The notes under the pieces were generated by a model. It was not told the DNA's origin. It made no database searches and worked only from the letters and a program-made list of their open reading frames with translations. DNA of 64,000 bases, from assembly GCA_965223485.1 (NCBI GenBank), contig OZ244993.1:2666001-2730000 (forward strand). Direction: 5' to 3'. Made by a program: the position numbers and the translations under genes. The DNA comes from VXPQ01 sp965223485 (GTDB lineage Bacteria > Bacteroidota > Rhodothermia > Rhodothermales > VXPQ01). Position 1 is the first letter of the stretch, and each line of letters starts with the position of its first letter. Below are positions 25,861 through 35,221 of the stretch, piece after piece.

Positions 25861-27097
25861 CGCCCCCCGAATCCGGTTCGTACACATACACATGACGAGG
25901 CTCGGCCAGCACAATCAGCCGCGACTCTTTGAGCGCAAAAGCGGATTTTATGCGTCCGTCCAGTTCCGTATCCCATATCCGGCTTCCGTCGTTCCGATCG
26001 AAACCGATCAGAAGCGCCCCCATCGTACCCACATAGACGGTTTCGGCGGTAATGACCGGTGGGGCCGAAACCGCGTCGAAGACATCCGCTTCCCAGTTGA
26101 GCGATCCGTTTTCCATATCCAGGGATCGGACAATCCCGTCGGATGCCCCGAACACTACGTCACGTTCTCCCACCGCAGGTGCAGTAAGATACCTGTATGG
26201 AGGGGTAAAACCACCTCCCGGCATCGAGGAACCGCCCCGGTCGGCGGTATATTCGCCTTCTTCTCCATCCGTCAGATCGTATGCCCATCGCAAAATACCG
26301 GTGTGCACATCGAATGCCCGTATGCTGCCCCGCGTCGTTGCAGCAAACACCATGTCTTCCGTGGCGGCCAGAGAAACCTGCACCGGGGCGCCTGCATCCG
26401 CCGACCAGAAAAACGATCCGTCCGACGGATTCAGCGCGGTCACCCTTCCGCGATCGTTCGCTACGACAAGAACATCGCCAATCAACACGGGCGTCGAGTG
26501 AATGCCTGATCGCTCATCCGGTTGCACCGACCATACCTCCTCCCCGTCCTGCAATCGCCAGGCCCGGACATATCCTTCCACATCCCCGGCAAGCACGAAA
26601 TCACCCCACACGGTAAGCCCGGAACTGACAGGAATGTCGCCGGCCCGCCACAACCGCGCCCCGGTCAGCAGGTCACTCGCACGCACTGCCCTGCCCCCCC
26701 AGGCTATCGGCACGACCAGCATCCCGTCCACATAGACCGGGGTGCCCTCGATCGACTCTCCGAACGTATCGCGTCCAAACCGCTTGCCCGATTCCAGATC
26801 GACGGCATGCACTTCTCCCTTGCGATTGGCCACAAGGACAGCATCCCCCAGGACAAGGGGGGAAACCCGCCCAAAACCCGCCTGGGCGTTGAACCTCCAG
26901 CGCAATTGCAGGGGGGGAGCGACGTGCTGGGACACGGCATTGGACCGGAGGGCGTTCCCCCCTTCCACAGGCCATACGGGATGCATGACCTGTTGCGGGT
27001 CCATACGAAGGGTCGAACATCCAGGCGCAACCCCTACCGCCAGGGCAAGAAGCGCAATGCACCCGGGAACCCGGCCCCTTCGAAAATCCCTCGCCAT
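25841..27097 (-). CDS. lipoprotein with PQQ-like beta-propeller (BamB-like)
   Basis: 418 residues. A lipoprotein signal (GCIALLALAVGVAPGC, lipobox APGC) is followed by seven or eight propeller blades with the repeated pattern of LVVAN..G.V.AL....G...W (for example GEVHAVDLESGKRFG, RVTALNPSDGSFFW, ALLIGFDRNDGSRIWD). BamB is a propeller lipoprotein of the outer-membrane protein assembly machine. Here the gene follows a BamA-like barrel fusion by 16 bp, which supports an envelope-assembly role. The acidic C-terminus (GGDETEDE) is unusual. The frame is open upstream to 27193, with a Ser-rich stretch that looks non-coding. Confidence 0.85.
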   Translation of the reverse strand: MARDFRRGRVPGCIALLALAVGVAPGCSTLRMDPQQVMHPVWPVEGGNALRSNAVSQHVAPPLQLRWRFNAQAGFGRVSPLVLGDAVLVANRKGEVHAVDLESGKRFGRDTFGESIEGTPVYVDGMLVVPIAWGGRAVRASDLLTGARLWRAGDIPVSSGLTVWGDFVLAGDVEGYVRAWRLQDGEEVWSVQPDERSGIHSTPVLIGDVLVVANDRGRVTALNPSDGSFFWSADAGAPVQVSLAATEDMVFAATTRGSIRAFDVHTGILRWAYDLTDGEEGEYTADRGGSSMPGGGFTPPYRYLTAPAVGERDVVFGASDGIVRSLDMENGSLNWEADVFDAVSAPPVITAETVYVGTMGALLIGFDRNDGSRIWDTELDGRIKSAFALKESRLIVLAEPRHVYVYEPDSGGDETEDE

Positions 27098-27113
27098 CAG
27101 CAAATCCCTGTTC

Positions 27114-30098
27114 CTAAAAATCCCAACCGAAGAAGAACTGCTTGAAGAAACGCTCCCGGCGCCGGAAACCCTCCCGATACCGGTATCCCACATCGTAGCG
27201 CAGCACCAACCCCCCGAAAAGATTCAGTCGCAGGCCCCCGCCGATCGCGCCTACCGTTTCACCCACATTCAACTGCCTTCGGAGACGGTCCGACAAACGC
27301 GGTTCATGATACGAGGCATTCCACGCATGGGCGGCGTCGAAGAAAAAAGCGCCTCGCAGGTTCGCCACGCCGAGCGGCGCCAGTACCGGCAAACTCAACC
27401 AGGGGGCAAGCAGGATGGGAAAGCGCAGTTCGTGGGACGTGAACCACATTTTCTGCCCGCGCACACTGAAAAGGGGAAATCCGCGCAGGTCCCAGCTACC
27501 GCCCATGAAAAACAACCGGGCCTCTCGCCCCTTGTTCATCCTCCCCATGCCGCGCGAGGCAAACGTAATGTGACGGTGCAGCCGCCAGTAGTGGCGCACA
27601 TCCCCCACAAACGTGAGATAGCTTACGTTGGAATAGAGCACATCGGTTGTCCAGGCAGTCAGAACGCTACCCCGATATCCCTCTATCGGACCGTTCATGC
27701 CCCAAAGCACATTATCGTGCACGAGCGACACGGAATTCGACACGAGCAGGGCCTGCCTGTCCACCTGCGCCCAGGGAATAGACTTGTCGTCCCAACTCAA
27801 GGATGTACCCGCCTCGATCCGCCGGAACATGGAAATCGGGTAACTGATGAGTCCGTATCCACCGTAAATCGTCTCCCATAGCGTTGGAAATGCGCGTGCC
27901 GCGTCCGGGTCGGTGATATCGTAACGCAATCCTGCAAAACGGTAGAGGCCATACGCAATGTTGGTCCGGCGGTGCAACTGCTGGCGGGCAACCGCCACAT
28001 TCAGGCTGCGCAGGAAATTGCTGGTGCCGCGCGAATTGTTATAGACTGTCAGGAACCACTTGTCGTTGCCCATGAGGTCGGAAAACGCCAGCGCGGCGCC
28101 GCCCTGCGTGCCCCAAACGGGATTCTGGCTTACAAGTGTCTGCGCCAGATCGAGCGTGAACTGCTTCCTGTACCGGACAGACTCCTTGCGGTCCTGGACG
28201 CCGATGCGGGCAAATGTCCATGGCTCTTCCGTCTTTGTCGGATCGACGATCTCCTCGCTCTGCGGATGCGCCCATAGCGAATCCGCGGCAGGCAAGCTGC
28301 GAATCGAAAAGCGCATGTGCTCGAATCCGGTAAAAAGAAGGTTCCCTTCCTCGGTCCACACCGGATCGAACGCGGAAGTGGTCAGATTGGTGAGTCGGCG
28401 GAGACGACGCCCCGCAGATGCACGGCCGGGCGCCACACTCGACTGGAGAGTCATGGAGCCAGGCCCGGAAGAAGCCATCTCCGGGGAAGCATCCGGCGGC
28501 GCTTCCGCTGTCCATATGTTCTGCGCACTGTACCGCCCGTCCGCGTCCCGTACGGCGCTCGTAAACACGAGTTGCCGTCCGTCCGGGCTCCAGCGCGGGG
28601 AATGATCCAGCCGTTCACCGAACGTCACGTACCCGATCGTACCCTCGTCAAGGTCGTATGCAAAGATATTGTAGGCGTTGTGTTTGCCCGTAGTTGTACG
28701 ATCCGATGAGAATGCGATCCGGCGCCCGTCAGGACTCCAGGCGGGATCGAGGTCGTCGTAACTGTCATTCGTCAGCCGGTGTAATTGGCTCGCCGCAATG
28801 TCATAGACGAACAAGTCACTGAAACCGCTCGTCGCGATGGAAGAAAACACGAGGCGGTCCCCGTCGGGACTCCATGCCGGAGAATGCACGGCTACCAGAT
28901 CATCGAAACCGTACGTGGCAAGCAGGGCGTCCGCAACCAGATCGTACACATGAACGACATCGGTCTCGCCGCTTTTCGTGACGAAAGCGAGTTTCCCGTC
29001 CCCGGAAATTCCCATCCGGCTTTCAAATACATGCAGGGCCTCGAAATTGTCCGTCCGTTCGCCCCGGATAAGTATTTCAGGCTCTCCAAGCGGACGAAAC
29101 AGCGAATCGACCTCCACCTGGTACACATTGCTGTAGCCCGTCAGGTTGCCCACGAAATACACTTTGCGCGAACCGTCCGCAAAACGATGAAAAGTCGGCT
29201 TGGCGCTGAACCCCTCGGTAGCTACCCCTCCGGCCTCGAGGGACGCAAGCTCGATGTCGTCGATTTCCTGGAAATACCGCTCCCGGAGCCACTCCTGCCA
29301 CTTCCGGTCTATGTCATGGAAATCCTCGAGAAACGTGACCTCCAGCACACGACGGAAATCACGATCCTTCCAGAAGTTCTCCATGAGCCGAAGCAACTTC
29401 TCCTCACCCCATGTTTCGGCCAGGAAGCGGCATAGCGCCTCTCCCTGCTTGTACATGAGAAACGTGCCGTTGATGCGATAGATACTTGACAGCGGAACGA
29501 GGTAATTGGAATACACAGCGTCCCGCATAATCATCTCGTGCGACGCATCGGGGGCGCCGGACCAGTATTCCGCAAGGCCTTCTGTAAACCAGAGTGGAAG
29601 GAAGCGCTCCGGTGGGACGCGGTGATCCCGAATGACGCGCAGCACCTTTGCATAGGTGAATACATGCACGAGCTCGTGCCGAATGACCCGGCGGAACTGG
29701 TGCACGTTTCCGTTGGCCGGAATGACGACACGGCCTTTCAGAAACTCGAAAAACCCGCCTACGCCATCGGGAATGAAGCCCGGGGTAATGTTCGTTTGTT
29801 TGAAATGCAGGTTCGACGAATAAAAAATGAGCGGCGGACGGTGCGTGAGCGAGAAATTGAACCGGTTCTGCAATTCCTCATAAGCTTCCTCGGCAAAAGC
29901 GGCGCCATACTCGGCCAGTTGCTGCATTTCCGAGTAGTGGTAAATGTCGAAGTGCTCCGTTTCGAGGACGTGCCAGTCGAAATCCTCGTATTGGATCTTA
30001 TTGCGCCCGAAATGGGATGTGTACTGCCCCATGGCAGGAAGAGCAACTGCGCACCAGAGCACAGCAAGCGCAAAATGTCGCAGTCGAAGGCAAGCCAT
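27114..30098 (-). CDS. fusion: zinc peptidase-like domain, WD40-like propeller, BamA-like barrel
   Basis: 994 residues. Signal peptide 1-24. A gluzincin-like domain carries HELVH at 141-145 and the downstream Glu in FTEGLAEYW (E173), as in peptidase MA-type proteins. PD40/TolB-like propeller repeats follow (about 290-560, repeated SPAWSPDGDRLVFSS, DPAWSPDGRRIAFSS, SPRWSPDGRQLVFTS). The last about 380 residues form an outer-membrane surface-antigen (BamA/TamA-like) barrel ending FFKQFFFGWDF. This architecture suggests an outer-membrane protein with a periplasmic or surface metalloprotease module; substrate is unknown. It is the first gene of a three-gene minus-strand operon with the BamB-like and PEGA genes. 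Confidence 0.85.
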   Translation of the reverse strand: MACLRLRHFALAVLWCAVALPAMGQYTSHFGRNKIQYEDFDWHVLETEHFDIYHYSEMQQLAEYGAAFAEEAYEELQNRFNFSLTHRPPLIFYSSNLHFKQTNITPGFIPDGVGGFFEFLKGRVVIPANGNVHQFRRVIRHELVHVFTYAKVLRVIRDHRVPPERFLPLWFTEGLAEYWSGAPDASHEMIMRDAVYSNYLVPLSSIYRINGTFLMYKQGEALCRFLAETWGEEKLLRLMENFWKDRDFRRVLEVTFLEDFHDIDRKWQEWLRERYFQEIDDIELASLEAGGVATEGFSAKPTFHRFADGSRKVYFVGNLTGYSNVYQVEVDSLFRPLGEPEILIRGERTDNFEALHVFESRMGISGDGKLAFVTKSGETDVVHVYDLVADALLATYGFDDLVAVHSPAWSPDGDRLVFSSIATSGFSDLFVYDIAASQLHRLTNDSYDDLDPAWSPDGRRIAFSSDRTTTGKHNAYNIFAYDLDEGTIGYVTFGERLDHSPRWSPDGRQLVFTSAVRDADGRYSAQNIWTAEAPPDASPEMASSGPGSMTLQSSVAPGRASAGRRLRRLTNLTTSAFDPVWTEEGNLLFTGFEHMRFSIRSLPAADSLWAHPQSEEIVDPTKTEEPWTFARIGVQDRKESVRYRKQFTLDLAQTLVSQNPVWGTQGGAALAFSDLMGNDKWFLTVYNNSRGTSNFLRSLNVAVARQQLHRRTNIAYGLYRFAGLRYDITDPDAARAFPTLWETIYGGYGLISYPISMFRRIEAGTSLSWDDKSIPWAQVDRQALLVSNSVSLVHDNVLWGMNGPIEGYRGSVLTAWTTDVLYSNVSYLTFVGDVRHYWRLHRHITFASRGMGRMNKGREARLFFMGGSWDLRGFPLFSVRGQKMWFTSHELRFPILLAPWLSLPVLAPLGVANLRGAFFFDAAHAWNASYHEPRLSDRLRRQLNVGETVGAIGGGLRLNLFGGLVLRYDVGYRYREGFRRRERFFKQFFFGWDF

Positions 30099-30232
30099 GA
30101 ATCGAAGCGACCGACAAGAGAGGAAAACCGGAATGCAATGCGGTCCGGGTACAGGCGTAACACAAAAAAATTACGCAGTCGTTCCCGGGTTACAGGAAAA
30201 GATGGGGGAGAAACCCGTTCCCTCTCGTCCGG

Positions 30233-32002
30233 TTACGCCTCCAGCATACTCGCCACGTCGCAGTCGTGTTCGCGAAGCCAGGCCTTGAGAAGGGATGTCA
30301 CCTCATGGGCGTCGCGGGCCTGCAGAGCCTGATCAGCCAGCGCCCGGGCCTCTTCCATACGGATGGAGCGGAGCACGCGCTTGACCTCCGGCAGGTAGAT
30401 GGGGGAAGCCGACATCTCGTCGATCCCCAGCCCGAGCAGGATCGGCGTGGCGATCGCACGGGCAGCCAGTTCCCCGCATACACTGACTTCAATGCCGCAG
30501 GCGTGCGCCTCCTCGACAGTTTGCCGGATGAGTTGCAAGATGGCCGGATCAAGTTCCTGATACTTGTCGGCTACCAGGTCGTTGCCGCGGTCCACGGCAA
30601 GAGTATACTGTGTAAGATCGTTCGTCCCTATCGAGAAAAAATCGACTTCCCTGGCGAACCTGCCAGCTTTGATCGCTACCGAGGGCACTTCAACCATGAT
30701 GCCGACGGGAATATCGGGATCGTACTGCAAGCCCTCCTTCGCCAATTCCTCGTACACTGTGCCGAGAATTCCCTTGAAGGCATGCACCTCGTTCAGTTCG
30801 GTTACCATAGGCAGCAGGATGCGAAGCGGCCCGAAACGGCTTGCGCGTACGATGGCTCGCAACTGCGGATACAGCATATCCGGTTTGTCGAGCAGCACCC
30901 GCACGCCTCGCCATCCGAGAAACGGATTATGCTCGCGGTGCCCAAGCGGAAGCATTTTGTCTCCCCCGAAATCGAGCATGCGGAACGTCGTACGATGCGG
31001 AGATACGGATTCGACGATGCGGCGATACGCCTTGAACTGCTCTTCTTCGGACAGGGACACACGCTTCCTCATCAGAAAAAGGACTTCCGTGCGGAAGAGT
31101 CCCACGCCCTCTGCACCATATTCCTCGACGAGTTCCAGTTCCTCCATGAACTCGAGATTAGCCGCCAGCCGCACATTGTGCCCGTCCAGGGTTTGTGCGG
31201 GCAGGGAAACGATCTTCTTCTGTTCTTCCTGCAATTGCCGGTAGCGCTCCTGGCGATCCCGGTAGAAAGCCAGCGTGTCTTCGGTCGGGTTGATGACGAC
31301 GCGACCTGTTAGCCCGTCGAGTACGAGCATGTCTCCGGAAGCGACCTGTTCCGTCACCCCATGCATGCCCACGATGGCTGGAAGCCCGAGTGCGCGCGCC
31401 ATGAGCGAAACATGCGAGGTGGCCCCTCCATAATCCAGCGCAGTGCCAAGAATCGCCCGTTGACTGAAGAGCACGATGTCCGCTGCTGTCAGGCTCTCGG
31501 CTACCACGATCGACTCGGTGTCGATTGTGGAAAGGATTTTGCCCCGGCGCAGATGCCGTACGACCCGGTCCTGCAGATCGAGCATGTCGTTGGCGCGCTC
31601 GCGAAGGTATTCGCTCTCCCCGGCTTCGAGCAACTGCCGGTAGTGACTCAGCACCACATGCGCAGCGTAATCGGCGCTCATCCGATCCCTGCGGATGTGT
31701 TCGACAACGGCTTCGTAAAAGGCCATATCGCGCAACATGAGCGCCTGCGCTACGAAAATGTCGGCGCTGCCCTCTCCAAGTTTTTCGCGCGCCACCGCCG
31801 CAATCTTTCGCAGGTCCCGCTCGGACCCCGACACAGCTTTTTCGAAACGGGCGAGTTCCCCCTCCATATCCTCGGAGGCGATACGCCGCTCCTCTACTTC
31901 GAACGCCGCTCGCGCATAGAGATACGCCGGGCCGATCGCGATGCCCGGAGCGACGCCGATTCCCTCTACGACACGCTCGGTCGTTGTATCGACAAGGTTC
32001 AT
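30233..32002 (-). CDS. ptsI: PTS enzyme I (phosphoenolpyruvate-protein phosphotransferase)
   Basis: 589 residues, normal EI length. It transfers phosphate from PEP to HPr. The phosphorylated histidine lies in GGATSHVSLMARALGLPAIVG (about residue 195). The HPr-binding helical region precedes it, and the PEP-binding TIM barrel follows, with LFRTEVLFL, RMLDFGGDKMLPLG, FFSIGTNDLTQY and the C-terminal VSVCGELAA motif. Its ATG overlaps the HPr stop (ATGA). No EII component gene is in the window, so it may feed EIIs elsewhere or a purely regulatory phosphorelay. Confidence 0.96.
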   Translation of the reverse strand: MNLVDTTTERVVEGIGVAPGIAIGPAYLYARAAFEVEERRIASEDMEGELARFEKAVSGSERDLRKIAAVAREKLGEGSADIFVAQALMLRDMAFYEAVVEHIRRDRMSADYAAHVVLSHYRQLLEAGESEYLRERANDMLDLQDRVVRHLRRGKILSTIDTESIVVAESLTAADIVLFSQRAILGTALDYGGATSHVSLMARALGLPAIVGMHGVTEQVASGDMLVLDGLTGRVVINPTEDTLAFYRDRQERYRQLQEEQKKIVSLPAQTLDGHNVRLAANLEFMEELELVEEYGAEGVGLFRTEVLFLMRKRVSLSEEEQFKAYRRIVESVSPHRTTFRMLDFGGDKMLPLGHREHNPFLGWRGVRVLLDKPDMLYPQLRAIVRASRFGPLRILLPMVTELNEVHAFKGILGTVYEELAKEGLQYDPDIPVGIMVEVPSVAIKAGRFAREVDFFSIGTNDLTQYTLAVDRGNDLVADKYQELDPAILQLIRQTVEEAHACGIEVSVCGELAARAIATPILLGLGIDEMSASPIYLPEVKRVLRSIRMEEARALADQALQARDAHEVTSLLKAWLREHDCDVASMLEA

Positions 32003-32268
32003 AATTCCTCTCCGAAACCGCTTTCAAACAGGCGCGCAATAGCCCCGGCCGCCTCGTTTTCGTCTTCTCCCTCGAAAACAAGCGTCAGACGAGCGCCCTG
32101 TTCGGCCGCCAGCGTCATCACTCCGATAATGCTCTTGCCGTTGACCTCGTACTCGTCCTTGCGAATGAAAAATTCCGCCTGGAACTTCGCTGCTGCACGG
32201 ACAATCATGGATGCCGGGCGCGTGTGCATCCCGGCCCGGTTCATAACGGTTACTTCTCTCGTTATCAT
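31999..32268 (-). CDS. ptsH: PTS phosphocarrier HPr
   Basis: 89 residues. Phosphate acceptor His15 in GMHTRPAS and regulatory Ser46 in GKSIIGVM are both present, so it could be a target of HPr kinase as well as of EI. The frame is open further upstream to 32361, but the ATG at 32268 gives the exact family N-terminus (MITREVTVMNRAG). It is placed 10 bp after the polyprenyl synthase stop and overlaps the ptsI start by 4 bp. Confidence 0.96.
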   Translation of the reverse strand: MITREVTVMNRAGMHTRPASMIVRAAAKFQAEFFIRKDEYEVNGKSIIGVMTLAAEQGARLTLVFEGEDENEAAGAIARLFESGFGEEL

Positions 32269-32278
32269 GACTTTCACA

Positions 32279-33361
32279 TCAATGCATCCGCTCCTGCATG
32301 CGTTGCAGCAGCCCGCGCAGGGTTGCTGAGGACGAAACGTCCGGAAGGTGGAGTGTTGCATGAAGCGCCTCCTCGGTGTGGCGTCGCACGACGTCCTGGG
32401 CTTCCTCGATCACGCCCGCGCGCTGCATCCGTTCGCGCACCTCGTCCACCTGGTCGGCCGGCAGTCCTGTCCCCCGGATGATGCGCTCAAACCACCGGCG
32501 ATCCGCCCCATGGGTCCGCTCGATGGCGCGTAACAGAATGTATGTACGCTTTCCTTCAATGAGATCGCCCCCCTTCACCTTGCCCCAACGGATGTCTTCC
32601 GCCGTCAGGTCCAGCAGATCATCGCGTATCTGGAACGCCCGCCCCGCATGTCTTCCAATAGTCCGCAAATGCTTCAGATGCGTCTCGTCCGCCCCGCCCA
32701 GCATCCCGCCAATCTCCAGCGACGCCTGGAGCAAGGCCCCCGTCTTCCGGTCTATCATCGAAAGGTACTCCCGGACGGACACATCCGTTCGCTGTTCGAA
32801 GACCTCGTCCAGCGCCTGCCCTTCACATAAAAGGCCCAGCATATCCTGAAAATGCCCGATAGCCGCCACCGCATCCCAGCAGGGAGCGCCGGCGCGGGGC
32901 TTCGCCTGAGCCAGTAAGGCGTACGACAACCCCATCAGGTAATCCCCGCAAAGAATCGCGGTGTTTTCATCCCACTTTACATGCACCGACGGCCTGCCGC
33001 GCCGCTCGTTCGCAGAATCCATGATGTCGTCATGGACCAACGTGAAATTGTGAAAAACCTCAACAGCCAATGCGGCGGGGAGCGCATCGTCGTCGGCGGC
33101 GCCGAAAATGCGGGCGGCCAACAGAAGCAGGATGGGCCGGAGCCGCTTGCCGCCGGAAGCCAGCACATACCGGACCGGATCGTACATCGCTACCGGCTCC
33201 GCAGGAATCAGTACGGATGCAGCGCCTGCCTGGGTCAAGTGTCCCTCTGCAAACGCCAACAGAACGGATTCGACACGTTCCCGGAGGACTTGTACCTCTT
33301 CATCAATCCCGGAGGCATCGGAAACAACCTGTTTGTTGTCATGCGATGGCATGGTTGTCAT
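32279..33361 (-). CDS. polyprenyl diphosphate synthase
   Basis: 360 residues. It condenses isopentenyl diphosphate onto allylic diphosphates. Both Asp-rich motifs are present: DDIMD (FARM, about residue 112) and the second in GRAFQIRDDLLD (SARM). GGKRLRP binds diphosphate. The residues five before the FARM (FTLVH) are not bulky-aromatic-rich, so a C20 or longer product is possible, but product length cannot be fixed by eye. Its start overlaps the adk stop (ATGA), giving a coupled adk-prenyl synthase-ptsH-ptsI operon. Confidence 0.94.
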   Translation of the reverse strand: MTTMPSHDNKQVVSDASGIDEEVQVLRERVESVLLAFAEGHLTQAGAASVLIPAEPVAMYDPVRYVLASGGKRLRPILLLLAARIFGAADDDALPAALAVEVFHNFTLVHDDIMDSANERRGRPSVHVKWDENTAILCGDYLMGLSYALLAQAKPRAGAPCWDAVAAIGHFQDMLGLLCEGQALDEVFEQRTDVSVREYLSMIDRKTGALLQASLEIGGMLGGADETHLKHLRTIGRHAGRAFQIRDDLLDLTAEDIRWGKVKGGDLIEGKRTYILLRAIERTHGADRRWFERIIRGTGLPADQVDEVRERMQRAGVIEEAQDVVRRHTEEALHATLHLPDVSSSATLRGLLQRMQERMH

Positions 33362-34011
33362 ACGGTTTCTGTGCCGAACGCGGCTTGCCCAAGCGCGTCT
33401 TCGATGCGGGCATAGACCTCCTCAAGTGGTCCACCGGCGTCGATATCGACAATGATTCCCTGCTCCCGGTAGTAATCCACCACGGGCCTGGTGGCTTCCC
33501 AGTATCCCTCGATCCGGTTCCGAATGGCATCCGGACGGTCATCCTGCCGCTGCACGATCAAATCGGGATCGATATCCGGCGGCGGAGGCTTGAAAGCGAG
33601 ATGATAATGCTCCCCGGTTAACCTATGCATTCTCCGCATAGATAGCCGCTCTATTATGTCATTTATGCATAATTCCATGGCGATAACCAGGTTGAGCGGG
33701 GCATTGTGTGCTTCAAGAAACTCCGAAAGCCATTCCGCTTGTACAACGGTACGGGGATACCCATCCAGTACAAAGCGATCCAGGCCGGTCTCCAGTAAAG
33801 CTTCTTCGGCAATATCCCGGGCAAATTCGTCGGGTACCAGCATGCCCCGACGGACATACTCCTGGGCCATTCTGCCATGCGGAGTACGGGCCCGGATCGC
33901 GTCCCGGAACATGGCGCCCGTAGATATGTGACGCCAGTCCCGGCGCTCGGCGAGTAATGACGCCTGCGTTCCCTTACCTGTGCCGGGAGCTCCAAAAAGC
34001 ACAATACGCAT
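33358..34011 (-). CDS. adk: adenylate kinase
   Basis: 217 residues. It interconverts ATP + AMP and 2 ADP. P-loop GAPGTGKGT at 7-15, the NMP-binding region (HISTGAMFRDAI), FVLDGYPRT, and a LID region with RLTGEHYHLAFKPP then RQDDRPDAIRNRI. No zinc-binding cysteine quartet is present in the LID, so it belongs to the non-zinc type. It is the first gene of the coupled operon with prenyl synthase, HPr and EI; the gap to the preceding small membrane-protein gene is 125 bp. Confidence 0.96.
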   Translation of the reverse strand: MRIVLFGAPGTGKGTQASLLAERRDWRHISTGAMFRDAIRARTPHGRMAQEYVRRGMLVPDEFARDIAEEALLETGLDRFVLDGYPRTVVQAEWLSEFLEAHNAPLNLVIAMELCINDIIERLSMRRMHRLTGEHYHLAFKPPPPDIDPDLIVQRQDDRPDAIRNRIEGYWEATRPVVDYYREQGIIVDIDAGGPLEEVYARIEDALGQAAFGTETV

Positions 34012-34136
34012 GATATTCTCGATAAAATAGCAACTCCGGTACAGCGACCGTCCCGATCCCAGGTCACCGGATGTAATGAGATGGCCAATGGGAGAGACTA
34101 CGAAAGAGGCGGAACGTCTTCTTGCTGCGGGGTACC

Positions 34137-34646
34137 CTATGTTTTTCCACCTTCATTGCGCGGCACGCCTTTTTCCAATTCCTCGTCCTCTCGTTTTTTC
34201 CGGAATGTCCGCAATGCAGCGCCAGATCGCCCTGCAAGGAAATTTGCCGCAAAGTCCGCGGCCAGCCCGATCCCCGTTTGCAGGATTGTGATCCAGAACA
34301 GGTAACGCAAGCCGCCTGGGGCGCCCGACGCAGCGGGTAGGTCGGATATACCGGCTGCCTGTGTTCTTCGCGATGCGCGGCGGCGCTTCCCGGAAATCAT
34401 TTTTCCGACCAGAAGTCCTGCCGCCACGGCCGCCAGCACACTAACTACGGGATGCCTCTTCGCGCCTGCCCAGACTGCTTTCGGCGCCAAACCGACCTCG
34501 TTCTCGATCCGCTTGATTCGCCCTTGTATGGACGCCTGCGTATCCGCAAGCTGTCTTTGCAGGGCAGTCCTGTCTTCCTGCTCCCCCATGTGAGAAAATG
34601 CCTCTCTCTCACGAGAAGATACCGTATGTCCTGCGTGATCACTCAC
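34137..34646 (-). CDS. small membrane protein, DUF3618/ElaB-like
   Basis: 169 residues. The GTG at 34646 overlaps the upstream stop by 8 bp and has GAGGAAG before it; an ATG at 34589 is an alternative start. The N-terminal half is helical and charged (LQRQLADTQASIQGRIKRIENEVG). One membrane segment follows (VVSVLAAVAAGLLVGKMISG), and a second hydrophobic stretch lies nearer the C-terminus (YLFWITILQTGIGLAADFAANFL). The short helix plus Gly-rich anchor resembles small stress-associated envelope proteins. No firm family. Confidence 0.6.
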   Translation of the reverse strand: MSDHAGHTVSSREREAFSHMGEQEDRTALQRQLADTQASIQGRIKRIENEVGLAPKAVWAGAKRHPVVSVLAAVAAGLLVGKMISGKRRRASRRTQAAGISDLPAASGAPGGLRYLFWITILQTGIGLAADFAANFLAGRSGAALRTFRKKREDEELEKGVPRNEGGKT

Positions 34647-35136
34647 CGGCTTCCTCGTCGGAAAAATGTTTATCGTTCTTCGATGTTGTCCGGGGCGCTT
34701 CCCCCGATAGACGCGAGATGTCCGTACCGTCCAGTTTGCGGGCTCTTACCCGGCGGTTTCGCACATACAATATGCCGGTCCATAGAAGAAGCAAGCCGGT
34801 GACTACGAGAAACCCCCAGGCCGGGCGCCCCAACGCCCAGCCTGCAAACAACGCCAGCGTAATGAGCACAAACAATCCGGAAACCAGACTTGCGATGATC
34901 AGCGCGGCCTTGAGCGTGGCCTCGTCTATCTTCTGCCGAATATAGCCCTGTACGTCCAGTTGGATCAGACGCAATCGCAACTCGACCCAGGCCGTGAAAT
35001 CTTCGAGAAGACCGCGCGTTTCGTTGCTGATGCGGTGTACTTTGCCCCCCGCATTATTGTCCTTGCCCGCTTTGCCTGCTGCACCGTTCTCACCCGCTGC
35101 GCCTTTATGTTCCTCTGGAATATGTTGCGGCTCCAT
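34639..35136 (-). CDS. phage-holin-like / YqjE-like inner-membrane protein
   Basis: 165 residues from the ATG at 35136; the frame is open upstream to 35457, where it would overlap the divergent Nfu-like gene, so the inner start is preferred but not proved. A soluble N-terminal part (Ala/Gly-rich) and an amphipathic helix (ELRLRLIQLDVQGYIRQKIDEA) precede two membrane segments (ALIIASLVSGLFVLITLALFAG and WGFLVVTGLLLLWTGILYV). This matches the actinobacterial/proteobacterial holin-superfamily III (YqjE) layout. Despite the name, the family is chromosomal and no phage genes are near. It forms a pair with the 169-residue gene. Confidence 0.68.
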   Translation of the reverse strand: MEPQHIPEEHKGAAGENGAAGKAGKDNNAGGKVHRISNETRGLLEDFTAWVELRLRLIQLDVQGYIRQKIDEATLKAALIIASLVSGLFVLITLALFAGWALGRPAWGFLVVTGLLLLWTGILYVRNRRVRARKLDGTDISRLSGEAPRTTSKNDKHFSDEEAGE

Positions 35137-35221
35137 GTCCGGCCCGGATTCACTATTTTGGGGGCGCCCGCACATCCGTGGGGCATTCTCTTTATACCCG
35201 ATTTCGACGATACGGTTTTCC

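Noticed and set aside
34137..35136. Prophage lysis genes (holin-like protein)
   Set aside because: No endolysin or structural phage genes nearby; the holin-like family is chromosomal in many bacteria.
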